NCBI RefSeq assembly: GCF_002592005.1
Contig: NZ_NVQF01000003.1
Span: 1-64,000 of the forward strand
Direction of reading: 5' to 3'
Length of the DNA stretch: 64,000 nt
Source: Mycolicibacterium palauense
GTDB taxonomy: Bacteria > Actinomycetota > Actinomycetes > Mycobacteriales > Mycobacteriaceae
Shown: positions 1 through 8,017 of the stretch, piece after piece
Layout: each line of letters opens with the position of its first letter
Position numbering within the stretch: the stretch's first letter is position 1
The notes under the pieces: generated by a model
What the model was told of the DNA's origin: nothing
Databases searched by the model: none
Seen by the model: the letters and a program-made list of their open reading frames with translations, nothing else
Translations under genes and position numbers: made by a program

Positions 1-99
1 TTGGTGTTATGGATACAGCGACTACGGGGTTGTAGGGTAGGAGGGCCGTGGGGGGGGTAAAAGGGGTATAAGGGGCAGGGCGCGGGGGGCGCGGGGGGC
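1..99. other. Low-complexity, probably unreliable contig-end sequence
   Basis: The first ~100 bases hold G runs of up to eight, several stop codons and short repeats of ggggta/ggggc, unlike the balanced high-GC coding sequence that starts at about base 100. The methyltransferase fragment that follows enters this stretch in mid-domain without a plausible N-terminus. I read it as assembly or read-end noise rather than biology. Confidence 0.6.
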
Positions 100-105
100 T
101 ACGAC

Positions 106-591
106 ATGGTGGTGTCCCGGTTCGGCGTGATGTTCTTCGACGACCCGGTCGCGGCGTTCGCGAACCTGCGTGCTGCGACGCGCTCGGGGGGCAGGCTGGC
201 CTTCGTGTGCTGGCGCGACCCGGCGAGCAACCCCTTCATGGGCGTCGCCGAACGCGCGGCAGGGCCGTTGCTGCCCGACCTCGAGCCGGCACAGCCGGCG
301 GCGTCCGGACCGTTCGCCTTCGCCGACCCCGACCGCCTGCGCGCCATCCTGGACGCCGGTGGCTGGGGCTCCGTCACCATCACACCGGTGGACGTCCCCT
401 GCGCCCTGGCACGCGACGCCCTGAAGCCCTATCTGACCCGGATGGGGCCGATCGCCCGGGTGTTGCCAACCCTCGACGACCAGACCCGCACGCGGGTCGT
501 CGCGGCGATCCTGGAGGCCGCCGAGGAATACGTCGTCGACGACGAGGCCCGCTACACCGCCGCCTGCTGGATGGTGAACGCACGGGCATGA
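106..591 (+). CDS. Class I SAM-dependent methyltransferase, C-terminal fragment
   Basis: The first ATG is only the first internal methionine. The readable protein begins YDMVVSRFGVMFFDDP, which matches the post-motif II stretch of the UbiE-like methyltransferases common in mycobacteria (typically ~270 aa), followed by SGGRLAFVCWRD. The SAM-binding glycine-rich motif I should lie upstream and is missing, replaced by the noisy first 100 bases. About 160 C-terminal residues remain. The substrate cannot be inferred. The gene is truncated by the window or contig edge and is not shown to be a true pseudogene. Confidence 0.7.
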   Translation: MVVSRFGVMFFDDPVAAFANLRAATRSGGRLAFVCWRDPASNPFMGVAERAAGPLLPDLEPAQPAASGPFAFADPDRLRAILDAGGWGSVTITPVDVPCALARDALKPYLTRMGPIARVLPTLDDQTRTRVVAAILEAAEEYVVDDEARYTAACWMVNARA

Positions 592-618
592 CCCTCGCGC
601 CGAGCCCCGCCGGCAGGC

Positions 619-1038
619 TCAGAGCACCGCGCTGACGGGCCCCAACGAGGTGCACACTGGGGCCGAGGGGGCCTTGGGCGCGGCGCACCCGCGACCCTTG
701 ACCACGTAGTTCGTGCCCGGCACATACGGGGAGTAGAAGACCTGCGCGTAGCTGTAGCCGGGTTCGTGCTGGCAGCGTCCGACGTCGGAGGCGGTGGCGA
801 CACAGGCGGTCGAATCCATCGCCAGGGCCTGGCCCGTGCACTCCCCGGGGGTGACCATGGCCGTCACCATCGTGGTGCCGGAGACGTCGACCAGAGACGG
901 GCCGGTCAGTTTCCAGTCGCACGCCGCAGCCTCGGCGCCGGGCTCGGCCGTGGCGATGCCGGCGCCGGCCGCCATCGTCAGGGCGGCCGCCACCGCGGCT
1001 CCGATGGCCCCGTGGACCGATATCGCTCGCCGAACCAT
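619..1038 (-). CDS. Small secreted protein, function unknown
   Basis: The protein has 139 aa. Residues 1-31 form a Sec-type signal peptide: two arginines, then an alanine-rich hydrophobic core ending in AGIATAEP, a usual signal-peptidase I site. There is no lipobox cysteine at the cleavage point, so a soluble exported protein is expected. The mature part is ~108 aa with six cysteines (CDW, ECT, ACV, RCQ, GCA, VCT), suggesting up to three disulfides. It ends 28 bp after the convergent methyltransferase fragment and starts divergently from cyp140. I do not recognise a named family. Confidence 0.65.
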   Translation of the reverse strand: MVRRAISVHGAIGAAVAAALTMAAGAGIATAEPGAEAAACDWKLTGPSLVDVSGTTMVTAMVTPGECTGQALAMDSTACVATASDVGRCQHEPGYSYAQVFYSPYVPGTNYVVKGRGCAAPKAPSAPVCTSLGPVSAVL

Positions 1039-1179
1039 GGGCGAAGCCTATGCGATCGCGCGTTGGGCCAGGCTCGACTCGGCGGAAAACTGGCACTGGC
1101 GCGTCGGCCGCAGGCCTCGTAGCCTTGGCCTTATAAGACACAAGTGCAATAACCGACGCGGATGGCGGAGGAGGCGGCG

Positions 1180-2508
1180 GTGAGGGAACGTCTGCATTGG
1201 CTGGTGATGCACGGCACGGTACGGGGATTCGCGGCCCGCGCCGCCCGACGGGGGGATCCCCAGGCCAGGATGATCGCCGATCCCGCGGTGCGCGCCGATC
1301 CCCTGGCCTTCTTCGAGGAACTGCGGGCCCGTGGCGAACCGGTGATCCGCTGCGGCCTGAGCTATCTGACCGTGGACCATGCCGTGGCTCACGAGGTGCT
1401 GCGCTCCGACGACTTCCGGGTGATCTCGCTGGGATCCAATCTGCCCGCCCCGCTGGTGCGGCTGGCGCACTGGAGCCGCGACAAGGAGGTGCTGCATCCG
1501 CTGCAGCCGCCGTCGTTGCTGGCCGTCGAGCCGCCCGAGCACACCCGCTACCGCAAGACGGTGTCCTCGGTGTTCACCGGCCGTGCGGTCAACAGCCTGC
1601 GTGAAGGCGTCGAACGCACCGCCGCCGAATTGCTGGGCGACCTGGCCGCGGGCCGTCCCGACGGCTCCCCCGACGGGGTGGTGGATGTGGTCGACACGTA
1701 CTGCTCGCAGTTGCCGGTGTCGGTGATCAGCGACATCCTCGGCGTTCCCCCCTCCGAACGCGCCCGGGTGCTCCAGTTCGGCGAGCTGGCCGCCCCCAGC
1801 CTCGACGTCGGTCTGAGCTGGTCGCAGTACCGCCGGGTGAATCGCGGGCTGGTCGGGTTCAACGCCTGGCTGGCCGAACACCTGTCCGGGCTGCGCGCCG
1901 CCACCGGCGACGACCTGATGAGCCAGCTGATCCGGGCCTCCGACGGCGGCACCCATCTGAGTGACCTCGAACTACGGGCGATCGCCGGGCTGGTGCTGGC
2001 CGCCGGTTTCGAGACCACCGTCAACCTGCTCGGTAACGGCATCCGGATGCTGATCGACCACCCCGATCAGCTGGAACGGCTCCAGGGCGACCCCGGGCTG
2101 TGGCCCAACGCCGTCGAGGAGATGCTGCGGCTGGACTCGCCGGTGCAACTCAGCGCGCGCACGGCGCGCACCGACACCGAGTTGGCCGGCCGCACCATCA
2201 GGGCGGGCGAGACGGTGGTGGTCTACCTGGCTGCGGCCAACCGCGACCCGGCGGTGTTCGCCGATCCCGACGTCTTCGACGTCGGCAGGGACAACGCCGC
2301 ACGGCATCTTGCCTTCTCCGGTGGCCGGCACTTCTGTCTGGGTGCGGCGCTGGCCCGCGCCGAGGGCGAGGCCGGACTGCGGATGTTCTTCGAGCGTTTC
2401 CCCGACGTGCGAAGCGCCGGCGTCGGGACCCGCCGCGACACCCGGGTGCTGCGGGGATGGTCGAGGCTGCCGGTGCAGCTCGGGCCGGCGCGGTCTCTGG
2501 TTTCCTGA
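1180..2508 (+). CDS. cyp140: Cytochrome P450, CYP140 family
   Basis: Haem monooxygenase. The haem-binding loop FSGGRHFCLG has the axial Cys at residue 386. The I-helix oxygen-binding stretch is AGLVLAAGFETTVNLLGNG and the PERF-type region is RDPAVFADPDVFD. The sequence (RERLHWLVMHGTVRG at the start, TRRDTRVLRGWSRLP at the end) closely resembles M. tuberculosis Rv1880c/CYP140A1 as remembered. I chose GTG 1180 because GGAGGAGG lies just upstream; ATG 1162 would put that SD inside the gene. Length is 442 aa, normal for the family. It is transcribed away from the glnA3 block, as in M. tuberculosis. The natural substrate is unknown. Confidence 0.88.
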   Translation: MRERLHWLVMHGTVRGFAARAARRGDPQARMIADPAVRADPLAFFEELRARGEPVIRCGLSYLTVDHAVAHEVLRSDDFRVISLGSNLPAPLVRLAHWSRDKEVLHPLQPPSLLAVEPPEHTRYRKTVSSVFTGRAVNSLREGVERTAAELLGDLAAGRPDGSPDGVVDVVDTYCSQLPVSVISDILGVPPSERARVLQFGELAAPSLDVGLSWSQYRRVNRGLVGFNAWLAEHLSGLRAATGDDLMSQLIRASDGGTHLSDLELRAIAGLVLAAGFETTVNLLGNGIRMLIDHPDQLERLQGDPGLWPNAVEEMLRLDSPVQLSARTARTDTELAGRTIRAGETVVVYLAAANRDPAVFADPDVFDVGRDNAARHLAFSGGRHFCLGAALARAEGEAGLRMFFERFPDVRSAGVGTRRDTRVLRGWSRLPVQLGPARSLVS

Positions 2509-2530
2509 GCCACGCCAGAAGCCGCGCCGC

Positions 2531-3649
2531 TCAGGCGGTTCGCTGACTTCCCAGTGCGGTGAGCATCTGCTGCGCCGCGGACGGCCAGGTGAAACCCTCG
2601 GCACGACGGCGCGCGTCGTGACGGCGCTGGCGCTCGGGCCGGTCCAGCACCGATGTCACCGCCGCGGCCAGGGCCTGCGGGTCGTTGTCCGCGCAGGCGC
2701 CCGATTCGGCGGTGAGAATCTCGGTCAGCGCCGACGTGCGGGACACGACCGCCGGTGTGCCGCAGGCCAGCGCCTCCAACGCGGCCAGGCCGAAGGTCTC
2801 GTGCGGCCCCGGAGCCAGGGCCACGTCGGCGGAGGCCAGCAGCGCGGCCACCACCTCGCGGCGCGACACGAATCCGGTGAAATGCACGGGCAGGCCGACG
2901 GCCTGGCGTTGCAGGCGATTTCGCAGCGGCCCCTCCCCCACGACGAGCAGCCGTGCGTCGACACCCGAATCGCGCAGCGCGGCGATCGTGTCGATGCTGC
3001 GGTCGGGGCGTTTCTCCACCGACAGTCGCCCGCAGTGCACCAGCAGGAGTTGCCCGGGCTGCACCCACCGCTGCCGCAGCCGGGGCGAGTACCGCCGGGG
3101 GTGGAACACCTCCAGATCCACACCCAGCGGCACCGTGATCACGTTGGCGGCCCCGATTCGGTCGAACTCCTCGCGGGCGAAGCGCGTCGTGCACATCACC
3201 GTGTCGTACTGGGTGGCGGTGCGCTGGTTGGCGTAGTCGGCCACCGCAGCGGCCATCCGCTGCGGAAGCACCTGCCCCGTCAGGCGGTCCAGGCGCTCGT
3301 GGGAGATCATCACGGTGGTGACACCACGGCGGTTTCCCCACCGGCCCAGTGCCCGCAATGTGAACCTGTCGGACACCTCCAGGGCGTCGGGTTCGAGCCG
3401 CTCGAGCAGCCGGGTGACCCGCCCCTTGGTGACGGCGCGGTAGCCGCCGGTGAACGGGATCTGGGCGGCGGGCACCGAGATCCGGACCACCCCCGATGCC
3501 ATCACGGTGCGCTCCGGACGCGGCCCGGGAACGATGAGGAATACCTCGTGACCTGCAGCGCAGTACTCGGCGCCCAGCCGGTCCACGGCGGTGCGCAGTC
3601 CGCCGGACCGGGGACCGTAGAAGTTGGCCACCTGTACCACCCGCATCAT
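2531..3649 (-). CDS. mgtA: GDP-mannose-dependent alpha-mannosyltransferase, MgtA-like (GT4)
   Basis: GT-B fold family 4 glycosyltransferase of 372 aa. The N-terminus VVQVANFYGPRSGGLRTAVD, ALEVSDRFTLRALGRWG and the C-terminal ETFGLAALEALACGTPAVVS (the EX7E nucleotide-sugar signature) match mycobacterial MgtA (Rv0557, once called PimB), which adds mannose to a glucuronosyl or phosphatidyl-inositol-type lipid acceptor on the cytoplasmic membrane face. ATGATG at the start gives two equivalent starts, 3649 and 3646. In M. tuberculosis the gene lies near menD/menH, so its place here is a different context. It ends 22 bp from the convergent cyp140. Confidence 0.82.
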   Translation of the reverse strand: MMRVVQVANFYGPRSGGLRTAVDRLGAEYCAAGHEVFLIVPGPRPERTVMASGVVRISVPAAQIPFTGGYRAVTKGRVTRLLERLEPDALEVSDRFTLRALGRWGNRRGVTTVMISHERLDRLTGQVLPQRMAAAVADYANQRTATQYDTVMCTTRFAREEFDRIGAANVITVPLGVDLEVFHPRRYSPRLRQRWVQPGQLLLVHCGRLSVEKRPDRSIDTIAALRDSGVDARLLVVGEGPLRNRLQRQAVGLPVHFTGFVSRREVVAALLASADVALAPGPHETFGLAALEALACGTPAVVSRTSALTEILTAESGACADNDPQALAAAVTSVLDRPERQRRHDARRRAEGFTWPSAAQQMLTALGSQRTA

Positions 3650-3737
3650 GAGAGCATCAGAACCGGCAGGTGTGTGCGGTCAACCACGGGACCCCCAGCT
3701 GGGTGTGAACGGTCGGTGAACTTGACCTCTGCCGCAC

Positions 3738-4559
3738 TCAGCGCGTGCCGCGGCGCAGGAAATACAGCTCCTGTTTGACCGTGCAGACCAGGTCACCGTC
3801 GCGGTTGAACATCGTCCCGCCGGCCAGGGCGCGGCCGGCCACACTGCTGGGTGCCGACTGGTCGAACAGCAGCCAGTCCGCCGGCCGGGCCGGGCGGTGG
3901 AACCACAGCGCGTGATCGCGCAGCAGCGACGGGGCGAAGTGTGGTCGCGCGGCGTGTGCCGGTTCGGTCAGGGTCACCGCCGAGAGGTAGGTGACCAGGC
4001 ATGCCGTGGTCAGGGCGTCGTCGGGGGTCTGGCCGTCGGGGCGCCACCAGATCCGTGAGCGGGCCGGCGGGAGGTCGGCGGCATCGACGATGCGGCGCTC
4101 GTACCAGCGCAGGCTCGCCCACTGCCCCGCACCGGTTCGGTCGGCCTCGGCGAAGTGCGGGGCGACCCGCGCCAGGGTCTCGGGTTCGGGCACGGCGGGC
4201 ATCGGTGGCTGGTACTCGACGTCGTCGGCCGACAGCGAGAAGGAGGCCATCGCCTCCATCAACGTGCGCCCGTCCTGGCGGGCCGTCACGCGGCGGGCCG
4301 AGAAGGTGCGGCCCTCCTGCAGCTCGGTGACCTCGAAGTCGACGGGACGGCCGGCGTCACCCGGACGCAGGAAGTACGTGTGCATGCTGTGCGGAGGCCG
4401 TCCCGGGGCCGTCAGTCCGGCCGCCATCAGCGCCTGCGCCGCGATGTGGCCGCCCAGGATGTGGTTGTCGGGGGCCGGCAGCTGCTCACCGACGAAGAAC
4501 GCCGCGTTGACGCGCTCCAGGCGCAGGCTGGCCAGAACGAGGCCGAGTGAGGATGCCAT
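3738..4559 (-). CDS. tesB: Acyl-CoA thioesterase II (TesB family)
   Basis: Double hot-dog thioesterase of 273 aa that hydrolyses acyl-CoA to free acid and CoA. The first half has HILGGHIAAQALMAAG and HSMHTYFLRPGD; the second has RPHFAPSLLRDHALWFHRP followed by LAGGTMFNRDGDLVCTVKQE, both typical of TesB. The ATG at 4559 is preferred to the GTG one codon upstream. It lies between mgtA and the dienelactone hydrolase-like gene on the same strand but with gaps of 88 and 50 bp, so operon membership is uncertain. Confidence 0.85.
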   Translation of the reverse strand: MASSLGLVLASLRLERVNAAFFVGEQLPAPDNHILGGHIAAQALMAAGLTAPGRPPHSMHTYFLRPGDAGRPVDFEVTELQEGRTFSARRVTARQDGRTLMEAMASFSLSADDVEYQPPMPAVPEPETLARVAPHFAEADRTGAGQWASLRWYERRIVDAADLPPARSRIWWRPDGQTPDDALTTACLVTYLSAVTLTEPAHAARPHFAPSLLRDHALWFHRPARPADWLLFDQSAPSSVAGRALAGGTMFNRDGDLVCTVKQELYFLRRGTR

Positions 4560-4609
4560 CACCGGGAATCATGCCCGAACCCGCGGCGGTGAGGGAATCG
4601 GGCAGCGAA

Positions 4610-5545
4610 TCAGGACAGATACCGGCCGAACCAGTCCCGCAGTCGATTCCACGCGTCCTCGGCGGCCGCGGCGTTGTAGCGCGCGCCGGTGTCGTTGAAG
4701 AAGGCATGCTCGGCGTTGGGCTCGATCACGAGGTCGTTGACCATCCCGGCCGCCTCCAGCGCCTCCTTGGCCGCCCCCTCCGATGCCGTCACCCGGGTGT
4801 CGAGTGCCCCGTAGAAGCCGAGCACGGCGGCCTGTCTGGACCCGGAGAAGTCGGGATCGTCGGGCAGCGGCCCGTAGAAGGGCACCGCGGCCGACAGCCG
4901 GGGCTCGCCGCTGGCCAGCAGCCGCCAGGTCATGCCGCCGCCGAAGCAGAAGCCGACCACCGCGAGCCTCTGCCCGGGTTCGCGCCGCTGCAGTTCGTCC
5001 AGGCCGGACTTGAGGTCGGCGACGAAGCGGGCGGGGTCGATCCGGCCCAGCGCGGCGGTGGCTTCGGCGGGATCGGCGAAGGTGGCGGTGCCGCCCTCCT
5101 CGGAGAGCAGGTCGATGGCCAGCGCCGAGTAGCCGGTGCCGGCCAGCCGGCCGGCCACCGAGCGCACCCAGTCGTTGAGGCCCTTGTTCTCGTGAATCAC
5201 CAGTACCGCTCCGCGCGGCGAGGCGGCTTCGGCCCAAGCCCCCTGCAGGTCCCCGTTCGGTCCGGTCCAGGTGACCGCGGTGGTGGGCAGGGCGTCGGCC
5301 ATCCCGGGCGGTGCGGGGGTCGTGGACCTCGACCCGGTGGGACCGCCGGTGCCCGACACCGTCGGCGTGGCGCCGCCCGGCGGCTCCGGTTGCCGGTTGT
5401 CGCCGCAGGCCGCGATGAGCGCCGAGGCGCCCGCCGCGGAGAGCCCGAGCAGGCCCAGCCGGCGCATGGCCTCCCGACGGGACAACAGCCCGTCGACGTG
5501 GTCGGTGGCGATCTCCTCGGCGATGTAGCGCTGCAGCGGCGTCAC
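4610..5545 (-). CDS. Dienelactone hydrolase-family lipoprotein
   Basis: The 311-aa protein has an unusual front: SRREAMRRLGLLGLSAAGAS is a twin-arginine-like leader, followed by the lipobox IAACG (Cys47), so an exported, lipid-anchored enzyme is likely. The alpha/beta-hydrolase domain carries the dienelactone-hydrolase nucleophile elbow GFCFGG with Cys200, and a catalytic His in NAEHAFF. The Cys nucleophile rather than Ser places it in the DLH family; the substrate is unknown. The start is GTG 5545, with ~21 residues before the Tat motif. It diverges from the KstR-motif operon across 164 bp. Confidence 0.78.
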   Translation of the reverse strand: MTPLQRYIAEEIATDHVDGLLSRREAMRRLGLLGLSAAGASALIAACGDNRQPEPPGGATPTVSGTGGPTGSRSTTPAPPGMADALPTTAVTWTGPNGDLQGAWAEAASPRGAVLVIHENKGLNDWVRSVAGRLAGTGYSALAIDLLSEEGGTATFADPAEATAALGRIDPARFVADLKSGLDELQRREPGQRLAVVGFCFGGGMTWRLLASGEPRLSAAVPFYGPLPDDPDFSGSRQAAVLGFYGALDTRVTASEGAAKEALEAAGMVNDLVIEPNAEHAFFNDTGARYNAAAAEDAWNRLRDWFGRYLS

Positions 5546-5687
5546 CTGCCCAGTATGCGCCGCCCAGCATGTGCAGCCCAGGGTTTCGCCGAGGCGCAGC
5601 CGACGGCCCAGACGGCGTCAACGCGCAGCTCAACCGGCCAGTGAACAGATAGCAGAAAGTGTGCACTTTGGCGTTGACTCCGCAGAC

Positions 5688-5701
5688 TGGAACAGGTTCT
5701 A
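5688..5701 (+). promoter_or_regulatory. KstR operator candidate
   Basis: TGGAACAGGTTCTA fits the mycobacterial KstR motif TNNAACNNGTTNNA at every fixed position. It ends 8 bases before the GTG of the first deacylase gene, leaving no Shine-Dalgarno sequence, so transcription may start at or near the GTG (leaderless). KstR represses sterol/cholesterol catabolic genes, so this would place the three-gene operon in that regulon. Confidence 0.65.
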
Positions 5702-5709
5702 TTGACGCT

Positions 5710-7497
5710 GTGACCTACGACACGATCATCCGCAACGGACGCTGGTTCGACGGGACCGGGGCCGCCTCGGCCATCCGCCACATCGGCATCCGGACCGGTC
5801 GCATCGCGGCCGTCAGCCCCGAGGAACTCGACACCGACGGATGCCCCGAGGTCATCGATGCGACGGGCCGCTGGGTGCTGCCCGGCATGCTCGACATCCA
5901 CACCCACTACGACGTGGAGGTGCTCGGCGGCCCGGCACTCGCGGAGTCACTGCGCCACGGTGTCACCACCGTCATGCTCGGTTCGTGTTCGCTGTCGACC
6001 ATCCACGTCGGCGCCGTCGACGCCGGGGACCTGTTCGGCCGGGTGGAGGCCATCCCCCGCGAGCACGTGATCGACGCGGTGGCCGCGAACAAGACCTGGT
6101 CGTGCCCCGAGGAGTACATTGCCGCTCTGGAGGCACGTCCCCTGGGGCCCAACGTGGCCGCGTTCATCGGCCACTCCGACATGCGCGCGGCCACCATGGG
6201 ACTCGACCGTGCCACCCGCGGATCGGAGCGCCCCACACCGGCCGAGCAGACCGCGATGGAGCGGATGCTGGCGGCGGCCATCGAGGCCGGCTTCGTCGGA
6301 ATGTCCTCCCAGCAACTGCTTTTCGACAAGATCGACGGCGAGACCTGCCGGTCGCGCACCCTGCCCTCCACCTACGCCAAGCCGCGCGAACTGCGGCGAC
6401 TGAAGAACCTGTTGCGCCGCAGCGGTCGGATCCTGCAGTCCGGCCCCGATATCCAGAACCCGTTGAACCTGGTCTCCCAGTTGGCGCAGTCGGTGGGACT
6501 GTTCCGGAGACGACTCAAGACCAGCCTGCTCTCGGCGGCCGACGTCAAGGCCAACCCGTACGCGATCCGCATCATGGGCCCCTCGGCACGGCTGGTCCGC
6601 CGGTTCGGCGGCGACTTTCGCTGGCAGCACCTGCCGGTGCCGTTCGAGGTCTACGCCGACGGCATCGACCTGGTCATCTTCGAGGAGTTCGGCGCCGGTG
6701 CGGCGGCGCTTCACCTGCGCGACGAGGTTGAACGCAACGAGCTGATGCGCGACGAGTCCTACCGGCGGCGCTTCCGCAAGGACTACGACAGCCGGTTCGG
6801 GGTGCGGGTCTGGCACCGCGACTTCTTCGACGCCGAGATCGTGGACTGTCCCGACGCGGGGGTGATCGGCAAGTCCTTCGGCCAGGTGGGACGCGAGCGC
6901 GGCGGGCTGCATCCGGTCGACGCCTTCCTGGATCTCGTCCTCGAGCACGGGCGTGCGCTGCGCTGGCGGACCACCATCTCCAACCACCGTCGCGAGGTGC
7001 TGCGCCTGATGGCCGCCGAACCGGGCATCCAGATGGGCTTCTCCGACGCCGGGGCCCATCTGCGCAACATGGCCTTCTACAACATGGGACTGCGGCTGCT
7101 GCGCCACGTCCGCGACGCCGACCGGGCCGGCCGCCCCTTCATGACCGTCGAGCAGGCGGTGCACCGGCTCACCGGGGAACTGGCCGACTGGTACGACCTC
7201 GACGCCGGTCACCTGCGCGTCGGTGACCGCGCCGACGTCGTGGTCATCGACCCGGACAAACTCGACGACGACCTGGACGCCTACGCCGAGGCTCCCGTCG
7301 AGCAGTACGGCGGCATGTCGCGGATGGTCAACCGCAACGACGCCACGGTGGCCGCGGTGCTCGTGGGCGGCCGCACGGTCTTCCGCGGCGGCACACCCAC
7401 CGCCGTGCTCGGCGCCCGGAGAACCGGCAGCTTCCTGCGGGCGGGCCGGCCCACCCCGGCCCCGAACACCGACGCGGAGCTGACCGATGTCCATTGA
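5710..7497 (+). CDS. N-acyl-D-amino-acid deacylase-type amidohydrolase
   Basis: Amidohydrolase-superfamily metal hydrolase of 595 aa. Metal ligands are visible in the HxH motif LDIHTHYD, with GMSSQQLLF, ISNHRREVLR and GFSDAGAHLRNM (late Asp/His ligands) further on. The C-terminus LRVGDRADVVVIDPDKLDD is the usual D-aminoacylase tail. I used GTG 5710, giving VTYDTIIRNGRWFDGTG, the family's normal N-terminus; an earlier in-frame GTG at 5659 would swallow the KstR site. It overlaps the next gene by 11 bp and begins a three-gene operon. The true substrate is likely an N-acyl or amide compound, not necessarily a D-amino acid. Rv2913c of M. tuberculosis is the same type and size. Confidence 0.8.
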   Translation: MTYDTIIRNGRWFDGTGAASAIRHIGIRTGRIAAVSPEELDTDGCPEVIDATGRWVLPGMLDIHTHYDVEVLGGPALAESLRHGVTTVMLGSCSLSTIHVGAVDAGDLFGRVEAIPREHVIDAVAANKTWSCPEEYIAALEARPLGPNVAAFIGHSDMRAATMGLDRATRGSERPTPAEQTAMERMLAAAIEAGFVGMSSQQLLFDKIDGETCRSRTLPSTYAKPRELRRLKNLLRRSGRILQSGPDIQNPLNLVSQLAQSVGLFRRRLKTSLLSAADVKANPYAIRIMGPSARLVRRFGGDFRWQHLPVPFEVYADGIDLVIFEEFGAGAAALHLRDEVERNELMRDESYRRRFRKDYDSRFGVRVWHRDFFDAEIVDCPDAGVIGKSFGQVGRERGGLHPVDAFLDLVLEHGRALRWRTTISNHRREVLRLMAAEPGIQMGFSDAGAHLRNMAFYNMGLRLLRHVRDADRAGRPFMTVEQAVHRLTGELADWYDLDAGHLRVGDRADVVVIDPDKLDDDLDAYAEAPVEQYGGMSRMVNRNDATVAAVLVGGRTVFRGGTPTAVLGARRTGSFLRAGRPTPAPNTDAELTDVH

Positions 7498-7999
7498 GAA
7501 TGACGTTGAGAATGACGTTGCGAATGACACCGAGAGCGGCACCGCGAATGACACCGAGCACATCGTGGGTGTGGTGCACGGGATGTGGGAGGCGCTCTCG
7601 GCGCGGGACTGGGATGCGCTGAAGACCTTTCTGGCCGAGGACTGCATCTACCTGGACATGCCGGTGGGGCCGACCGCGGCCGCCCGCGGTCCCGACGACA
7701 TCGTCAAGCGCCTCAAGATCGGCCTGCAACCGCTGGCCTCCTACCAGAACTTCCCCGGCCTCATGGTCGACAACGGTACCGACGTGATGTACGAGCATCA
7801 CGAGGAATGGCACTGGGAGACAGGCGAATCCGCAGTCCTGCAGTTCGTTTCCGTGCATCGCGTCCGGGGCGGGAAGATCACCCTGTGGAAGGACTACTGG
7901 GACATGGGCGCGCTGGCCAACCACGCCCCACCGACCTGGCTGGCCGATTTCGCCGACGCCGACACGTCCTGGGTCTTCGACGCCACCGGCCTGGTCTGA
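7487..7999 (+). CDS. NTF2-fold protein, limonene-epoxide hydrolase / SnoaL type
   Basis: The 170-aa protein has an NTF2-like alpha+beta barrel (about residues 27-150) with HGMWEALSARDWDALKTFL, VRGGKITLWKDYWDMGAL and a preceding VSVHR that recall limonene-1,2-epoxide hydrolases (Arg/Asp pairs). Enzyme or ligand-binding roles are both possible. The first ~25 residues are made of repeats (ENDV, ENDV, ANDT, ANDT) encoded by an imperfect 12-bp tandem repeat, unlike the rest of the family. It overlaps the upstream deacylase by 11 bp and is followed 18 bp later by the second deacylase, so it is co-transcribed, probably under KstR. Confidence 0.72.
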   Translation: MSIENDVENDVANDTESGTANDTEHIVGVVHGMWEALSARDWDALKTFLAEDCIYLDMPVGPTAAARGPDDIVKRLKIGLQPLASYQNFPGLMVDNGTDVMYEHHEEWHWETGESAVLQFVSVHRVRGGKITLWKDYWDMGALANHAPPTWLADFADADTSWVFDATGLV

Positions 8000-8017
8000 G
8001 GCAAGCGAGGAGCTGAC

